DNA of 64,000 nucleotides from Caulobacter sp. NIBR2454. GTDB lineage: Bacteria > Pseudomonadota > Alphaproteobacteria > Caulobacterales > Caulobacteraceae. The position numbers were made by a program, and so were the translations under genes. The stretch lies in the NCBI RefSeq assembly GCF_027474405.1, contig NZ_CP114871.1, positions 3,481,001 to 3,545,000 of the forward strand, written 5' to 3'. Below the pieces are notes generated by a model. It saw only the letters and a program-made list of their open reading frames with translations, was not told where the DNA came from and made no database searches. Shown piece by piece: positions 1 through 10,600 of the stretch. Each line of letters opens with the position of its first letter. The first letter of the stretch is position 1.

Positions 1-81
1 GGCAAGGAGAGTTGCGTAGCGCGGCTTGTCCCCGTCGACCTCAACGCCTGGGTCAAGGACGGCACGTTGAGGCCGCTCTGA
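1..81 (+). CDS. C-terminal end of an unidentified protein (truncated by window)
   Basis: An open frame runs from the first base to a TGA at 79-81 and encodes 26 residues ending in DLNAWVKDGTLRPL. It would be the 3' end of a rightward gene that converges on the ABC-F gene starting its stop at 118. A GC-rich frame of this length can occur by chance, and I do not recognise the family, so only the existence of a gene end is proposed. Confidence 0.35.
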   Translation, partial: GKESCVARLVPVDLNAWVKDGTLRPL

Positions 82-117
82 AGACCCGGGATGGGGCGGG
101 TTGAGGCGCCGACGCCG

Positions 118-1746
118 CTACCCGCCCGGGTGCAGCCCAGGGGCTTCCTGACCCGTGCGAGTGACGTATTCACTATAGCCGCCGCCGTACTGATGGACGC
201 CCTGCGGCGTCAGCTCCAGCACGCGGTTGCTCAGGGCCGCCAGGAAATGGCGGTCGTGCGAGACAAAGAGCATGGTCCCTTCAAAGTCCGCGAGGGCGGC
301 GACCAGCATCTGCTTGGTGACCATATCGAGGTGGTTGGTCGGCTCGTCGAGCACCAGCAGGTTGGGCGGGTCGAACAGCATCTTGGCCATGACCAGACGC
401 GCCTTCTCGCCGCCGGACAGCACCCGGCAAGGCTTTTCCACGTCATCGCCGGAGAAGCCAAAGCACCCCGCCAGGGTGCGTAAGCTTCCCTGACCCGCCT
501 GCGGGAACGAGCCCTCCAGGGATTCAAAGATCGTCTCTTCGCCGTCCAGCAGGTCCATGGAATGCTGGGCGAAATAGCCCATCTTGACGCTGGCCCCGAT
601 GCTCACCGTGCCCTGGTCGGGCTTGGTGTCGCCAGCCACCAACTTCAGCAGCGTCGACTTGCCGGCGCCGTTGGCGCCCAGGACGCACCAGCGCTCCTTG
701 CGGCGCACCAGAAAGTCGAGGCCCTCATAGATCGGCTGCGCGCCGTAGCCCTTGTGAACATTGCGCAGATTGATCACGTCGTCGCCCGATCGGGGCGGGC
801 TTTGGAATTCGAACTGGACCGACTGGCGACGACGCGGCGCCTCGACGCGCTCGATCTTGTCGAGCTTCTTGACCCGGCTCTGGACCTGGGCGGCGTGCGA
901 GGCGCGCGCCTTGAACTTCTCGATGAACTTGATTTCCTTGGCCAGCATCGCCTGCTGGCGCTCGTACTGCGCCTGCCGCTGCGCCTCGCCTAGCGCCCGC
1001 TGCTGGTCGTAGAAATCGAGATCGCCCGAATAGGTGATGAGCGAGCCGCCGTCGATCTCCACCACCTTGCCGATGATGCGGTTCATGAACGCGCGGTCGT
1101 GCGAGGTCATCAGCAGGGCGCCGTCATAGTTCTTGAGGAAGGCCTCAAGCCAGATCAGGCTTTCCAGGTCCAGGTGGTTGCTGGGCTCGTCCAGCAGCAT
1201 GCCGTCGGGCCGCATCAGCAGGATGCGGGCCAGCGCCACGCGCATCTTCCAGCCCCCAGACAGCAGACCGACATCGCCGTCCATGCGTTCCTGGCTAAAG
1301 CTTAGGCCCGCCAGGACCTCACGCGCCCGCGCCTCCAGCGCATAGCCGTCCAGTTCCTGGAACCGTTCCAGCACCTCGCCGTAGCGTTCCATCACCGCGT
1401 CCAGCTTGTCGGCCTGGTCCGGATCGACCATGGCGGCCTCAAGGCTCGACATTTCGGCGGCCAGGGCGCTGACGGGACCAACGCCGTCCATCACCGCCGC
1501 GACCGCGCTCTGGCCCGACATCTCCCCGACATCTTGGCTGAAATAGCCGATGGTCATTCCAGGATCGATCGAGACCAGGCCGTCGTCAGGCTGCTCCTGA
1601 CCGGTGATCATGCGAAACAGCGTCGTCTTGCCGGCGCCGTTGGGGCCGACGAGCCCGACCTTTTCGCCCTTTTGGACGCCCATCGAGGCCTCGATGAACA
1701 GGATTTGGTGGCCGTTTTGCTTGGAGATGTTGTCGAGGCGGATCAT
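118..1746 (-). CDS. ABC-F family ATPase (ribosome-associated)
   Basis: A soluble 542-residue protein with two ABC cassettes and no membrane segments, which is the ABC-F architecture. Domain 1 has Walker A GPNGAGKTT (about 34-42), signature LLSGGWKMR (161-169) and Walker B LLDEPSNHLD (184-193). A charged linker follows (about 243-325). Domain 2 has GANGAGKST (357-365), LSGGEKAR (443-450) and VLDEPTNHLD (465-474). Family members bind the ribosomal E site and rescue or tune translation; some give antibiotic resistance, but nothing here points to that. I chose the ATG at 1746 (MIRLDNISK), because the longer frame to 1935 adds a low-complexity Arg/Gly-rich leader with no homology feel. The short C-terminal tail argues against a Uup-type DNA-binding extension. 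The paralogue (EttA, YheS type) cannot be fixed by eye. Confidence 0.93.
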   Translation of the reverse strand: MIRLDNISKQNGHQILFIEASMGVQKGEKVGLVGPNGAGKTTLFRMITGQEQPDDGLVSIDPGMTIGYFSQDVGEMSGQSAVAAVMDGVGPVSALAAEMSSLEAAMVDPDQADKLDAVMERYGEVLERFQELDGYALEARAREVLAGLSFSQERMDGDVGLLSGGWKMRVALARILLMRPDGMLLDEPSNHLDLESLIWLEAFLKNYDGALLMTSHDRAFMNRIIGKVVEIDGGSLITYSGDLDFYDQQRALGEAQRQAQYERQQAMLAKEIKFIEKFKARASHAAQVQSRVKKLDKIERVEAPRRRQSVQFEFQSPPRSGDDVINLRNVHKGYGAQPIYEGLDFLVRRKERWCVLGANGAGKSTLLKLVAGDTKPDQGTVSIGASVKMGYFAQHSMDLLDGEETIFESLEGSFPQAGQGSLRTLAGCFGFSGDDVEKPCRVLSGGEKARLVMAKMLFDPPNLLVLDEPTNHLDMVTKQMLVAALADFEGTMLFVSHDRHFLAALSNRVLELTPQGVHQYGGGYSEYVTRTGQEAPGLHPGG

Positions 1747-1997
1747 GGGGCGGTCTGCTAACGCGGGCGGGCCCAGAACGCCAGCCTGGAGCACCTGAAC
1801 TTTCAACGGACCTCGGCCCGCGCCCGGCCGGTGTGTCAGATGACCTTGGTCTAGACCGCGCTCTCGCCGACGACACGGCCCTTGGCGTGCCGCCGAATGG
1901 CCCGGACCACCCTCCCACGGGCGACCTCGCCACAAGGTCGACAGACTTCATGGACAAGTCAGCGCCTAGCCGGCGGGCTCCTATTGACGCATGAGCG

Positions 1998-3293
1998 TCA
2001 TCGCCCCCCGGCTTTCGACCTGTCGAGACGGCCCATTGCGTAGAAGATCAAGGCGCTGGTCATCAGCAGCACAGCCGCCAGCGCCAGCATCGGCGCAAGA
2101 TTGCTGCCGGTGGCGTCGCGCACCATGGGCACCAGGTTCTGGGCGATGAAGCCGCCAAGGTTGCCGATGGCGTTGATCGCGGCGATTCCCGCCGCCGCCT
2201 GGGGTCCGCTGAGGAAACTGGGCGGCAGGCTCCAGAAGACGGGCTGGGCGGCGAAAATGGCCGGGGCGGCGATGCACAGCATGGCGAACTTCAGGGCGGA
2301 GCCAGGCAAGATCACGCTCAGGACAAGCGCGGCGGCCGCCACCAAGGTCGGCCCGGCGATGTGCCAGGCGCTGGCCCCATGGCGCGCGGCGTGACGCGGC
2401 ACCCACCACAGCGCCACGCCCACCAAGATCCAGGGAATGATGTTGATCAGCCCATTGACGGTGTTGGATACGCCAAAGGACTTGACGATGGTCGGCAGCC
2501 AGTAGCTCAGGCCGTAGGCGCCCAGCGGCATTCCAATGTAGAGCCCCGCCAGCAGCAGCACGCGTGGATCGAAGATCGCCTTCCAGGCGCCGCGGTGATC
2601 GTCGATCGCCCCGCCCCGCTCGGCCGACAGGGCGGCGGCCAGCCAGGCCTTCTGAGCCTGCGGCAGCCACTTGGCCTCGGCGGGTCCATTGGGCAGACGC
2701 CACAGGACGTAGGGCGCCAAAAGCACAGCCGGCAGGCCCGTCACCAAAAACACCCACTGCCATCCCGCCAGCCCCAAAAGGCCGTCCAGATCCAGCAGCA
2801 CGCCCCCGATCGCCGCCCCGACGGCGTTGGCCACGGCGCTGGCGATCATGAACAAACCCACCATCCGCGCCCGATGCGCCTGCGGGTACCACAGGGTCAG
2901 GACATAGAGCACGCCGGGGAAGAACCCGGCCTCCGCGGCGCCAAGCAGGAAGCGCAGGATGTAGAACATGGTCGGGTTCTGGGTGAAGCCCAGGGCGAGG
3001 GTGACCAGCCCCCAGGTGAACATGATCCTGGCGAACCACACCCGTGCGCCCACCCGCGCCAGGATCAGGTTCGAGGGCGCTTCGAACAGAAAGTAGCCGA
3101 TGAAGAACAACGACGCGCCCAGCCCATAGGCCGCCTCGCTGAGTCCCAGGGCCTGGACCATGTCGAGCTTGGCGTACGAGACGTTTTGCCGATCGATGTA
3201 GGCGATCAGATACATCACGCAGAACAAGGGCATCAGCCGCCGCGTCACCTGTCCGACGGTGGCGCGCTCCATATCGGCGGACGGATCAGACAT
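1998..3293 (-). CDS. MFS transporter, anion:cation symporter (sugar acid) family
   Basis: A 431-residue integral membrane protein with about 12 hydrophobic segments. The N-terminal region (YIDRQNVSYAKL, then FLLGAAEAGFFPGVLY near 130) is characteristic of the ACS family of the major facilitator superfamily, which takes up organic anions such as gluconate, galactonate, glucarate or phthalate. The ATG overlaps the end of the upstream lacI-type gene by 8 bases, so the two are almost certainly co-transcribed and coupled. With gluconokinase and gluconolactonase-like enzymes in the same locus, a sugar-acid substrate such as gluconate is the best inference; the sequence alone does not prove the substrate. 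Confidence 0.88.
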   Translation of the reverse strand: MSDPSADMERATVGQVTRRLMPLFCVMYLIAYIDRQNVSYAKLDMVQALGLSEAAYGLGASLFFIGYFLFEAPSNLILARVGARVWFARIMFTWGLVTLALGFTQNPTMFYILRFLLGAAEAGFFPGVLYVLTLWYPQAHRARMVGLFMIASAVANAVGAAIGGVLLDLDGLLGLAGWQWVFLVTGLPAVLLAPYVLWRLPNGPAEAKWLPQAQKAWLAAALSAERGGAIDDHRGAWKAIFDPRVLLLAGLYIGMPLGAYGLSYWLPTIVKSFGVSNTVNGLINIIPWILVGVALWWVPRHAARHGASAWHIAGPTLVAAAALVLSVILPGSALKFAMLCIAAPAIFAAQPVFWSLPPSFLSGPQAAAGIAAINAIGNLGGFIAQNLVPMVRDATGSNLAPMLALAAVLLMTSALIFYAMGRLDRSKAGGR

Positions 3294-4362
3294 GCGGTGA
3301 CCTTTCGGGATGGGAGGCGGCGTTCGGCCTTGGCGACGGCGCGGGGGCTGTTGATTGACGCTCGATCAGGCGATGATCCAGCACATGGTCGGCGAAGGCC
3401 TCGGGCGCGGATGGAGCGCGCAGGGCGCGCATCAACCGCTCAAGCGCCACGGCCGCCATCTGCCTCACCGGCTGATGGATGGTGGTGAGCGGCGGCCACA
3501 GCGTGGTGGCCACGGTCGTGTCGTCAAAGCCCACGACAGTCAGATCGCCGGGCACATCCAAATGCCGGCGGTGGGCGACCGATACGGCCGCGGCGGCCAT
3601 GTCGTCGTTGCTGGCGAAGATGGCGGTCGGCGGCGACTCCAGGTCGAGCAGTTGCTCGGCGGCCTGCAGGCCCGAAGCATAGGTGAAGGCCCCCTGCGCT
3701 AGGACAAGCTGGGCGCCTTGGACCGCCGCCACCGCCGCCCGCGCACCCGCCAGGCGCTCGGCGCTTGCGCTCTGGTCGGGGTTGCCGACGATGACGCCGA
3801 TCCTTCGGTGACCCAGATCCAGGAGATGGCGCACGAGGGCCTGGCTAGCCTGGCGATCGTCAATGCGGACATTGATCGCATCGGGCGCCGGGCGGCCCGC
3901 GGCGACCACCGCGACGGGCAGCTGGGCGGCGGCGAGCAGGGCGCGCACGGCCGCGGATTCGCCCAGCGGCGGCGCCAACACCACCCCGTGAACGCCGCCG
4001 CCCAGCAGCCTTCGCATTTCCGGCAACGAGGGCGCCTGGCCCGCCTCGCCGCGAACCAGGATGAGGCGAGCGCCCGCCTTGGTGGCCTCCTCGAACACGC
4101 CAATGAGGAAGTCGCTCATGAAGGCGGCGCTGGGATTGGAATAGACCACGCCGATCCGCAGCTCGCCGGCCATAACCAAATTCCGGGCCGTCAGATTGGG
4201 GGCGAAGTTCAGCTCGCGGATCGCCGCCAGGACCGCAGCACGGGTCGCTTCACTGACCTTGTCGCCGTCATTGATCACCCGCGACACCGTCATGCGCGAG
4301 ACGCCCGCCAGCTGCGCCACATCGGCCATGGTGGGGTCTCGCGTACGGTCCGCCCTAATCAT
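3286..4362 (-). CDS. LacI-family transcriptional regulator
   Basis: A 358-residue LacI-type repressor. The N-terminal helix-turn-helix with hinge (about 12-65) contains MADVAQLAGVSRMTVSRVIN, followed by a periplasmic-binding-protein-like effector domain with GFDDTTVATTLWPPLTTI near 280-300. The recognition segment (R/K)MTVSR resembles that of the E. coli gluconate repressor GntR, which fits the gluconokinase in this locus. The ATG at 4362 has a good GGAGG ribosome site upstream. It is the first gene of a two-gene unit with the ACS transporter. It is a candidate to bind the CGACCATGGTCG palindromes upstream of the receptor and the GH55-like genes; this is inference. Confidence 0.92.
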   Translation of the reverse strand: MIRADRTRDPTMADVAQLAGVSRMTVSRVINDGDKVSEATRAAVLAAIRELNFAPNLTARNLVMAGELRIGVVYSNPSAAFMSDFLIGVFEEATKAGARLILVRGEAGQAPSLPEMRRLLGGGVHGVVLAPPLGESAAVRALLAAAQLPVAVVAAGRPAPDAINVRIDDRQASQALVRHLLDLGHRRIGVIVGNPDQSASAERLAGARAAVAAVQGAQLVLAQGAFTYASGLQAAEQLLDLESPPTAIFASNDDMAAAAVSVAHRRHLDVPGDLTVVGFDDTTVATTLWPPLTTIHQPVRQMAAVALERLMRALRAPSAPEAFADHVLDHRLIERQSTAPAPSPRPNAASHPERSPHV

Positions 4363-4516
4363 CGCCTGCCTCCCCTAAACATCGGCCAAGCCTAGTCAAA
4401 CTCGACGTTCCCGCATGACGATTCTAGCGCGAAGAAAGGCGCCCGAGCCACGGAGCGGCGCAGCGCCGGTCCGGACCCGGGCGAGGCCGCCCAGGGGGGA
4501 GGTGGCGGCGAGCGGC

Positions 4517-7486
4517 CTAGAAGCTATAGCGCAGGCCCAGGTGATAGAACCGTCCCAGCAGATCGTAGAGCGCCGGGTTGGCGTCCAGGCCCGTATTGGT
4601 TTGCGGAGACGGCGTGGGGTCGCGGTCCAGCAGGTTGTCGACCTTGCCGTAGATTTGCAGACCATTGTCGAACTTGTACGAGGCGCTGATGTCGACATAG
4701 GTCGCGCCGCTCATCTGGTTGTAGTCGAGGGTCGGCCGACTGGCGGTCGAGACAGGGCAGCTGCCGGGCTTGCATTCGACGTATTCGGTGGTGGCGTTGC
4801 CGAACCTGCCATCACTGAACCAGCGCTCCTGTACGCTGAAGGAAAAGCGGTCGGTCTCCCAGGTTTGGATGGCCAGGAGCTTCCAGTCCGGCGTGGCGCC
4901 GGAGTTCTGGCCGGCCGAGTCGGTGGCGACCGCCCCGGGGATGCCGGGGTTGGTGACGAACTTGTGCGTGTTCGTCGCCAGGCCCCGGACCGTGAAGCGG
5001 CCAGGCACGCTGGGCAGTTCGAACCGATAGCTGCTTTCGATGTCAAAGCCGCTGGTCTTGATCGAGGACAGGTTGAACGTCTGGGAGTTGACGAAGGCCG
5101 TGCCCTGGGCAGGCGCGAAGTTGAAGGCGCCGCAGAACTGCTGGAGGCCCGCGAAGCAGAAATTGACGACCTGCTGGGCGCTCAGGCTGGAAATGCCGCC
5201 GTTCAGGACGATGTTGTACCAGTCGACCGAGACGCTGAAGCCCGGCAGCCATTGCGGATTGGACAGCACGACGCCGAGGGTCGCGTTCTTGGCGATTTCC
5301 GGCTTGAGGTCCGGGTTGCCGACCACGTTCTGGAGAACCGTCAGCGCGCCGCCCGTGAACGGGTTGGTGAAGTTGGGCATCGTGGTGGTGACCGGCGCGG
5401 CGTAAAGCTCGGACAGGTTGGGCGCACGCACGTCACGCGAGGTCACCGCTCGCAGGCGAAGGCCCTCAAGAGGTGTGTCCCAGGTGGCGCCGACCTTCCA
5501 GGTATAGACGGTTCCGGAGGTGCTGTAGTCGGTCCAGCGGCCGGCCATGTTGAGGTTGGCCCTGCCCGCCGCGTCGGAATCGACCAGCGGCACGTTCACT
5601 TCGGCATAGGCTTCCTTGACCGAGTACTCGCCAGCGCCGGAATGGTAGTTGCCGGCGAACCAGTTCGCGCCTGACGGGGTCAGGACCGGATCTGCGGGGT
5701 AATCGGCGGTGTTGGGCGAGTCCGTGTTGCCGTCGCCATAGGGGTCGCCTTCGACGTAGTACTGCTCCTTGCGCCACTCGGCGCCGAAGGCCAGCGACAC
5801 CGGCCCCGCCGGAACCGAGAACGTATCGCCGCTGAAGTTAATGCTGGCGACGTCCTGCTTCTGGACCGAGTGCTGGTATGGGCCGTTCTTAGGCGTGATG
5901 TAGGCCAGGGCCGCCTCGCTGGGCCGCTGACCGCCGAAGATGTTGATCGGCACGCAGCCGCTGGCGCGGGCGATCGGGTCGGCGCAGACGATCTGCCCGC
6001 CCACCGTCGTGGCCTGGATGGCCGCGCGATAGCGCGGCATCAGCAGGATGTCGCGAACGTGGATGTTCGTCGTGTTGCGGCCATGGGTGTAGTAGGCGTC
6101 GTAGACCCAGTTCTTGCCCATGACGTCGAACTTGCCATTGGCGCCGACCACCAGACGGTACTGGGTGCGGGTCGGATGGACCGAGATGTTGCGCGGCAGC
6201 AGCGCGTTGCTGAGGCCGTAGCTGAAGGTCGTGATGCCGGCGTTGGCGCACGCCGCCACGACCGAGGCCGGCAGATACGGGTTCGCGCACGACATCGTCA
6301 GATTGGTGGTGGCCGCCCCCGGGTTGGGCTGGTTGCTGGTCTCCACACGGGCGGCGTTGAACGTCGCGTAGATCTCGTGGTTGGCGTCCAGATCAAAGCC
6401 CACACGGGTATAGGCGTTCATGCGCTTGAGGCGCGACTGCAGCGAGGTGCCGATGCCGACGTTGCCCGACAGGTCGCCGCCGACGCAGAAGCCGCCGTTG
6501 GTGTAGCAACCGCTGACCGCGCCGTTCGCCGCCCTGGAGGGCACGCCCCCGCCCCCATACTGGAACTGGAACGGATTGCCGGCTTGGTCGAAGGCCGTGC
6601 CCTGCAGCGGACCGGCGCTGATCAGGCCGTACTTGGCGTACTGGTAGGCCTGGACGTGCTCGCGATAGAGGTACTGGGGCGAGCCGTCGTTGGTGATCCC
6701 GCGGTTGACCAGGGTGGCGGTCGTGTACCAGTCGCGGCTGCCCGGTGCGTCTTCGCCGAAGCCGCCCGCCGGAACGCCCTCTTCCCAGTCGTATTCACCG
6801 CTGACCTGCACGTGCAGGCGGTCGTCCAGGAAGCTCTTGCCCGCCGCGACCTGGGCAAGCCACTGGTGGTTGTCGCCATAGGTGGTGACACCGGTCAGCA
6901 GGTTCGTCTTGAAGCCCACGAACCGCTTGTTGGTGACGAAGTTGACCACGCCTCCGACCGCGTCCGAGCCGTAGGAGGCCGAGGCGCCGCCAGTGACCAC
7001 GTCGACCCGCTCGACCAGCAGCTGCGGGAACATGCTGATGTCGGGCACGCCCGTGACGTTGGCCGGAACGACCCGCTGGCCGTCCAGCAGGGTCAGGGTC
7101 CGGATGGTCCCCAGGCCACGCAGCGAGAACGAGCTCAGGCCCTGCTGGCCGCTCGATGTGCTGAACGTGCCCGTGGTCGCGCCGCTCGATCCTTGCAGGG
7201 AGGGCAGTTGGGTGATGGCGGTGAAGATGTTGGGCTGGGCGGCCCGCTCCAGATCGACCTGGCCCAGGACCTGGGTCGGCGTCGGCGCGGTGAAGCCGGT
7301 GGAGCGGATGCGCGTGCCCGTGACGACGACCTCCGACACGGCGCCAGCTGGGCTTTCCGCCGATGGCGTGGCCTCAGCCTCCTGCGCGAGGGCTGTTCCA
7401 GCCCCCATGATGGTCACGAACGCGCTCGATGCGAGCAAAGCGCTTAAAAAGGCCGTTCCCCCTCGCGCGCCATCCAAAGCACTCAT
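4517..7486 (-). CDS. TonB-dependent outer-membrane receptor
   Basis: A 989-residue outer-membrane receptor. An N-terminal signal peptide ends about ALAQEA (residue 35), and a plug domain follows (SEVVVTGTRIRS near 51, GGASASYGSDAVGGVVNFVTN near 160-185). The rest is a long beta-barrel ending in LGLRYSF, with the C-terminal aromatic residue expected for BAM-dependent insertion. The ATG at 7486 follows a GGAGGGG ribosome site. Such receptors import oligosaccharides or other large nutrients in Caulobacter, powered by TonB-ExbBD. It lies between the LacI/transporter pair and the two secreted beta-helix proteins, as in polysaccharide utilisation loci, and a 16-bp palindrome sits about 80 bases upstream of its start. 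The ligand is not readable from sequence. Confidence 0.95.
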   Translation of the reverse strand: MSALDGARGGTAFLSALLASSAFVTIMGAGTALAQEAEATPSAESPAGAVSEVVVTGTRIRSTGFTAPTPTQVLGQVDLERAAQPNIFTAITQLPSLQGSSGATTGTFSTSSGQQGLSSFSLRGLGTIRTLTLLDGQRVVPANVTGVPDISMFPQLLVERVDVVTGGASASYGSDAVGGVVNFVTNKRFVGFKTNLLTGVTTYGDNHQWLAQVAAGKSFLDDRLHVQVSGEYDWEEGVPAGGFGEDAPGSRDWYTTATLVNRGITNDGSPQYLYREHVQAYQYAKYGLISAGPLQGTAFDQAGNPFQFQYGGGGVPSRAANGAVSGCYTNGGFCVGGDLSGNVGIGTSLQSRLKRMNAYTRVGFDLDANHEIYATFNAARVETSNQPNPGAATTNLTMSCANPYLPASVVAACANAGITTFSYGLSNALLPRNISVHPTRTQYRLVVGANGKFDVMGKNWVYDAYYTHGRNTTNIHVRDILLMPRYRAAIQATTVGGQIVCADPIARASGCVPINIFGGQRPSEAALAYITPKNGPYQHSVQKQDVASINFSGDTFSVPAGPVSLAFGAEWRKEQYYVEGDPYGDGNTDSPNTADYPADPVLTPSGANWFAGNYHSGAGEYSVKEAYAEVNVPLVDSDAAGRANLNMAGRWTDYSTSGTVYTWKVGATWDTPLEGLRLRAVTSRDVRAPNLSELYAAPVTTTMPNFTNPFTGGALTVLQNVVGNPDLKPEIAKNATLGVVLSNPQWLPGFSVSVDWYNIVLNGGISSLSAQQVVNFCFAGLQQFCGAFNFAPAQGTAFVNSQTFNLSSIKTSGFDIESSYRFELPSVPGRFTVRGLATNTHKFVTNPGIPGAVATDSAGQNSGATPDWKLLAIQTWETDRFSFSVQERWFSDGRFGNATTEYVECKPGSCPVSTASRPTLDYNQMSGATYVDISASYKFDNGLQIYGKVDNLLDRDPTPSPQTNTGLDANPALYDLLGRFYHLGLRYSF

Positions 7487-7563
7487 CTTATCCCCTCCCA
7501 GTTTTTCATTGGGCCAGCGTCGTGGCCTACCTGGAATTTGTCAGAGGAGCGGAATGCAAACTA

Positions 7564-7579
7564 TACGACCATGGTCGTA
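7564..7579. promoter_or_regulatory. Perfect 16-bp palindrome, candidate operator of the receptor gene
   Basis: TACGACCATGGTCGTA reads identically on both strands. It lies in the gap between the receptor start (7486) and the end of the downstream-oriented GH55-like gene (7611), at about -78 relative to the receptor start codon. The inner 12 bases recur exactly at 13770-13781, upstream of the other leftward unit of the locus. This makes it a good candidate binding site for the local LacI or GntR regulator. Which protein binds is unknown. Confidence 0.65.
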
Positions 7580-7610
7580 ACCCTATCCGGGCGATCTCCC
7601 TTATTTGCGA

Positions 7611-10600
7611 CTACTTGGCCGGCGCGGCGTAGAGGGCGTGATGGGTGAGGATGTACAAGGTCCGCCCGTCCGCACCGCCCATGACCAGCTGCAAAGGACG
7701 TTCGGGGACATCCAGTCGACCAAGCTCGCGGCCGTCAGGCGCGTAGACAAAGACCTGACCGTTGGCGACATAGACCTTGCCGTCTGGGTCCACCGCCACG
7801 CTTTCACCGCCTCGGTCGGCGAATGGCTTCAAATCGGTGATCGCTCCGCCTTGGCCCACGAGCCCGCTATAGGTCTTGTTCTCCGAACTGTTGGCGATCA
7901 ACACCCGCTGACCGGGCTTGGCCGTGGTGAAGCCGTAGGTGTCCAGCGAGTCCGAGAAGCGAAGTCCCCGGTGATCGGCCGGACCTTGCTGGAATACGCG
8001 GAAGGCCGGCAGCGCCAGGCTGCCATCGGGCGAAACGTATTCCCGGGGCTTTGGTAGGGCCATGTCGCGCGCGAACATCTCGGCCAGGGTCGTGAACTGA
8101 TAGGTGTCCGGGTCGAGCTGGTCCTTGAACTCGCCGTTGTTCCACCAATTGACCGGCAGGACGATGGCCGCGCCAGGGCTTTTCCCCGTCGGAGTGGGCG
8201 CGATCACCGTAACCTCGGTGTCGGGGCTGCCGGGCTTGAAGCTGTAGACCGAGCCGTTGCGGCCGTCCGACGACAGGACCAGCAGGTCGCCTGAAGCGGC
8301 GACCGCCAGGTTGATCGGGTCCAGGGTGTTGTCGCGCACGATAGAAAGCTTGCGGGCGTCCGACCAGCTGTAGATCCGCTGGTTGCGGCGGTCGGTGAAG
8401 TACAACGTCCCGGCCGCGTCGGCAGCGCCGCCGCCTAGCGAATAGAAGCCGTCAGCCAGCTTCTCCACCCGCGCGCCCGCGGGGTAGACCGATGGCGTCA
8501 CAGGCGCGGGAGCCGCGCCGACGTCGAGCACCGCGAACTGTCGCTCGCGCACTTCCAGCCCGCTGGTCACGTCCTGGATGGCGTTGGTGTAGGGATACTT
8601 GGTCAGGCGCAGGAAGGTGGCGCAGCCGCCTTCATCGCAGGTCGGAAAGCCGCTCTCGCCATTGACCGCGACGTTGCGGAACCGGATGTCGTGCGAGTTG
8701 TAGAGCCGCACCGCCGCCGGCGCCGGCCGGCGGGTCCGGGTCACGCGATAGCCGTGATAGTTGGCCACCAGGATGTTGCGGGAATCGCGGATCTCCAGCG
8801 AGACGGTGTCCTCGCCCTCCCCGGCCTCCTCTTCGGTCTGCGGCGCCAGAAGCTCCCAGTTGGCGACGCGATTGAGGCTGATCTCGGACCGAAGGTGATG
8901 CTCGACCGAGGTCTGGTAAATGTAGCCAGGGGTCTCGGTGTCGGACACGTAGATGCCAGAATAGGCGTAGGTGTTGGGGCTCCAGATATTGGCGAAGGTC
9001 CCGCCGCCGCCGTTGGTCACCCACAGGCTGGGATACTGCCCGCCCCAGCGCTTGGCGATGTCAGGATCGGCGGTCGCGTTGGCGTTGTAGGGGTTGTAGC
9101 GCGCGCCATCGAACAGGTTGGTGCCGTGGCCGCCCTGGAACTTGACGTCATTGACCATCGAATTTGCGCCGGCCGTCCACAGCAGCGCGGTGGCGCGCGG
9201 GTTTTGGCCATCGGTGTAGAGACCCAGGCCATGAACGATGTTGTCGCCGCCGGCGGCGGACTCAACCAGCGCCTTGGGGCCGCCGACACCCTGGAAGGCC
9301 GGCGTGCGGTCGGGCAGCACGATCTGGGTGAGGCTGGGGTGCAGGCCGATCAGGACGGTGTCGGGCCTTAGCTTGAGCGTGTCGGTGACCCGGTAGAAGC
9401 CGGTGGGGAAATAGACCACACGGTGAGTGTCGATCGCTTTTTGGATGGCGGCGGTGTCGTCCGTTGCATTGTCGCCCTTGGCGCCCAGGGTGCGCACGTT
9501 CGTCCAATCGGAGGTCGCCGGCAGGGAGCGGATCGCCGGCGCCCGGGGCGCGGGCGTGCTGGTCAGCGCCTCGGCCTGGAAGATCGTGCGATACTCGCCC
9601 ATCTGGCCAAGAGCCGGCACGACAAGGCCGTGATTGAAGGCGGCGACGCGGTAGGTCCGACCCTTGCCGGGAACCGTCTTGCCGCTGTCGCGCATGCGGG
9701 CGAACACCGGCGTGTTGATCGCCACCGCGTTCTCAAAGCCCACCTGGGTGTAGACATTGCGTTCATTGGAGATGATGACGCCGGCCTTGGAGACGTTCTC
9801 GAAGCGAACGTCCTTGCCCCAAAGCCAATCGCCATAGCCGCGGTCGATCTCGATCCCGACGGGCGTGTCGCGCATGGTCACATTGACGAGCGTCAGACCC
9901 GCCTCATGCTCGCGGATCGCCGCGTCGCGCTGACCTTCAAAGGTGGAGTCCAACAGCACAAAGCCCCAGGCCGCCGACGGCTTCTCGGCCAGGATGCCGT
10001 AGCGGCCGCCCTTGAAGTGCAGGTCCTCAGCCTCGTTGGCCACGTGGTACAGGCCCGCCAGTCCCGACCCGATGTCGAACCTCATGTGGCTGACGAAGGT
10101 ATGCTGCGCCGAGTGGAAGCGGATCGCCGTCGCGGCCGGGTTGCCGCGCCCGATCGCAAAATCGATGTTGCTCATCGCGGTGTAGAAGGTGCCGGAATTG
10201 GCGTCGGCGATGTCCTTGTTGAACGGCACGCTGCCCGGCGGCGGGAACGGGACGCGCACGGCCGGATCGGCCTTGGCGCCGGTGAAGATGACCATATTGG
10301 CCACGCCCTTCTGGAAGCCCGGCGTGGCGTCGCCCAGCACGATCTTCGGTCGTTCCGCGCCCACCCCGAACATGCGCACGCCGGGCCACATGAAGAGGGT
10401 TCGGCTGATCCGGTAGCGGCCAGACGGCAGGAAGACGAGGCCGCCGCCGGGCTTGGCCGCCGCCGCGTCGATCGCCGACTGGAGCGCGGCGCTGTCATCA
10501 GCGCGGCCGTCCCCCTTGCCTCTGACCATGACGGCGGAGGGATCATCCGGCGTCGTCGCCAGGACCGAAGCCGACGCGAAGGCCGAGCCGCCGCCTCCCC

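Noticed and set aside
84..131. ACCCGGG...CCCGGGT inverted repeat as a terminator
   Set aside because: It runs into the end of the ABC-F coding sequence and has a large bulged loop and no U run.
118..1935. 605-residue start for the ABC-F protein
   Set aside because: The extra 63 residues are low-complexity and unlike the family; ATG 1746 gives the usual N-terminus.
5870..7447. 525-residue rightward open frame
   Set aside because: It lies antisense to the TonB-dependent receptor gene, has an Arg/Val/Ala-rich composition with no recognisable motif, and arises from the high-GC third codon positions of the real gene.
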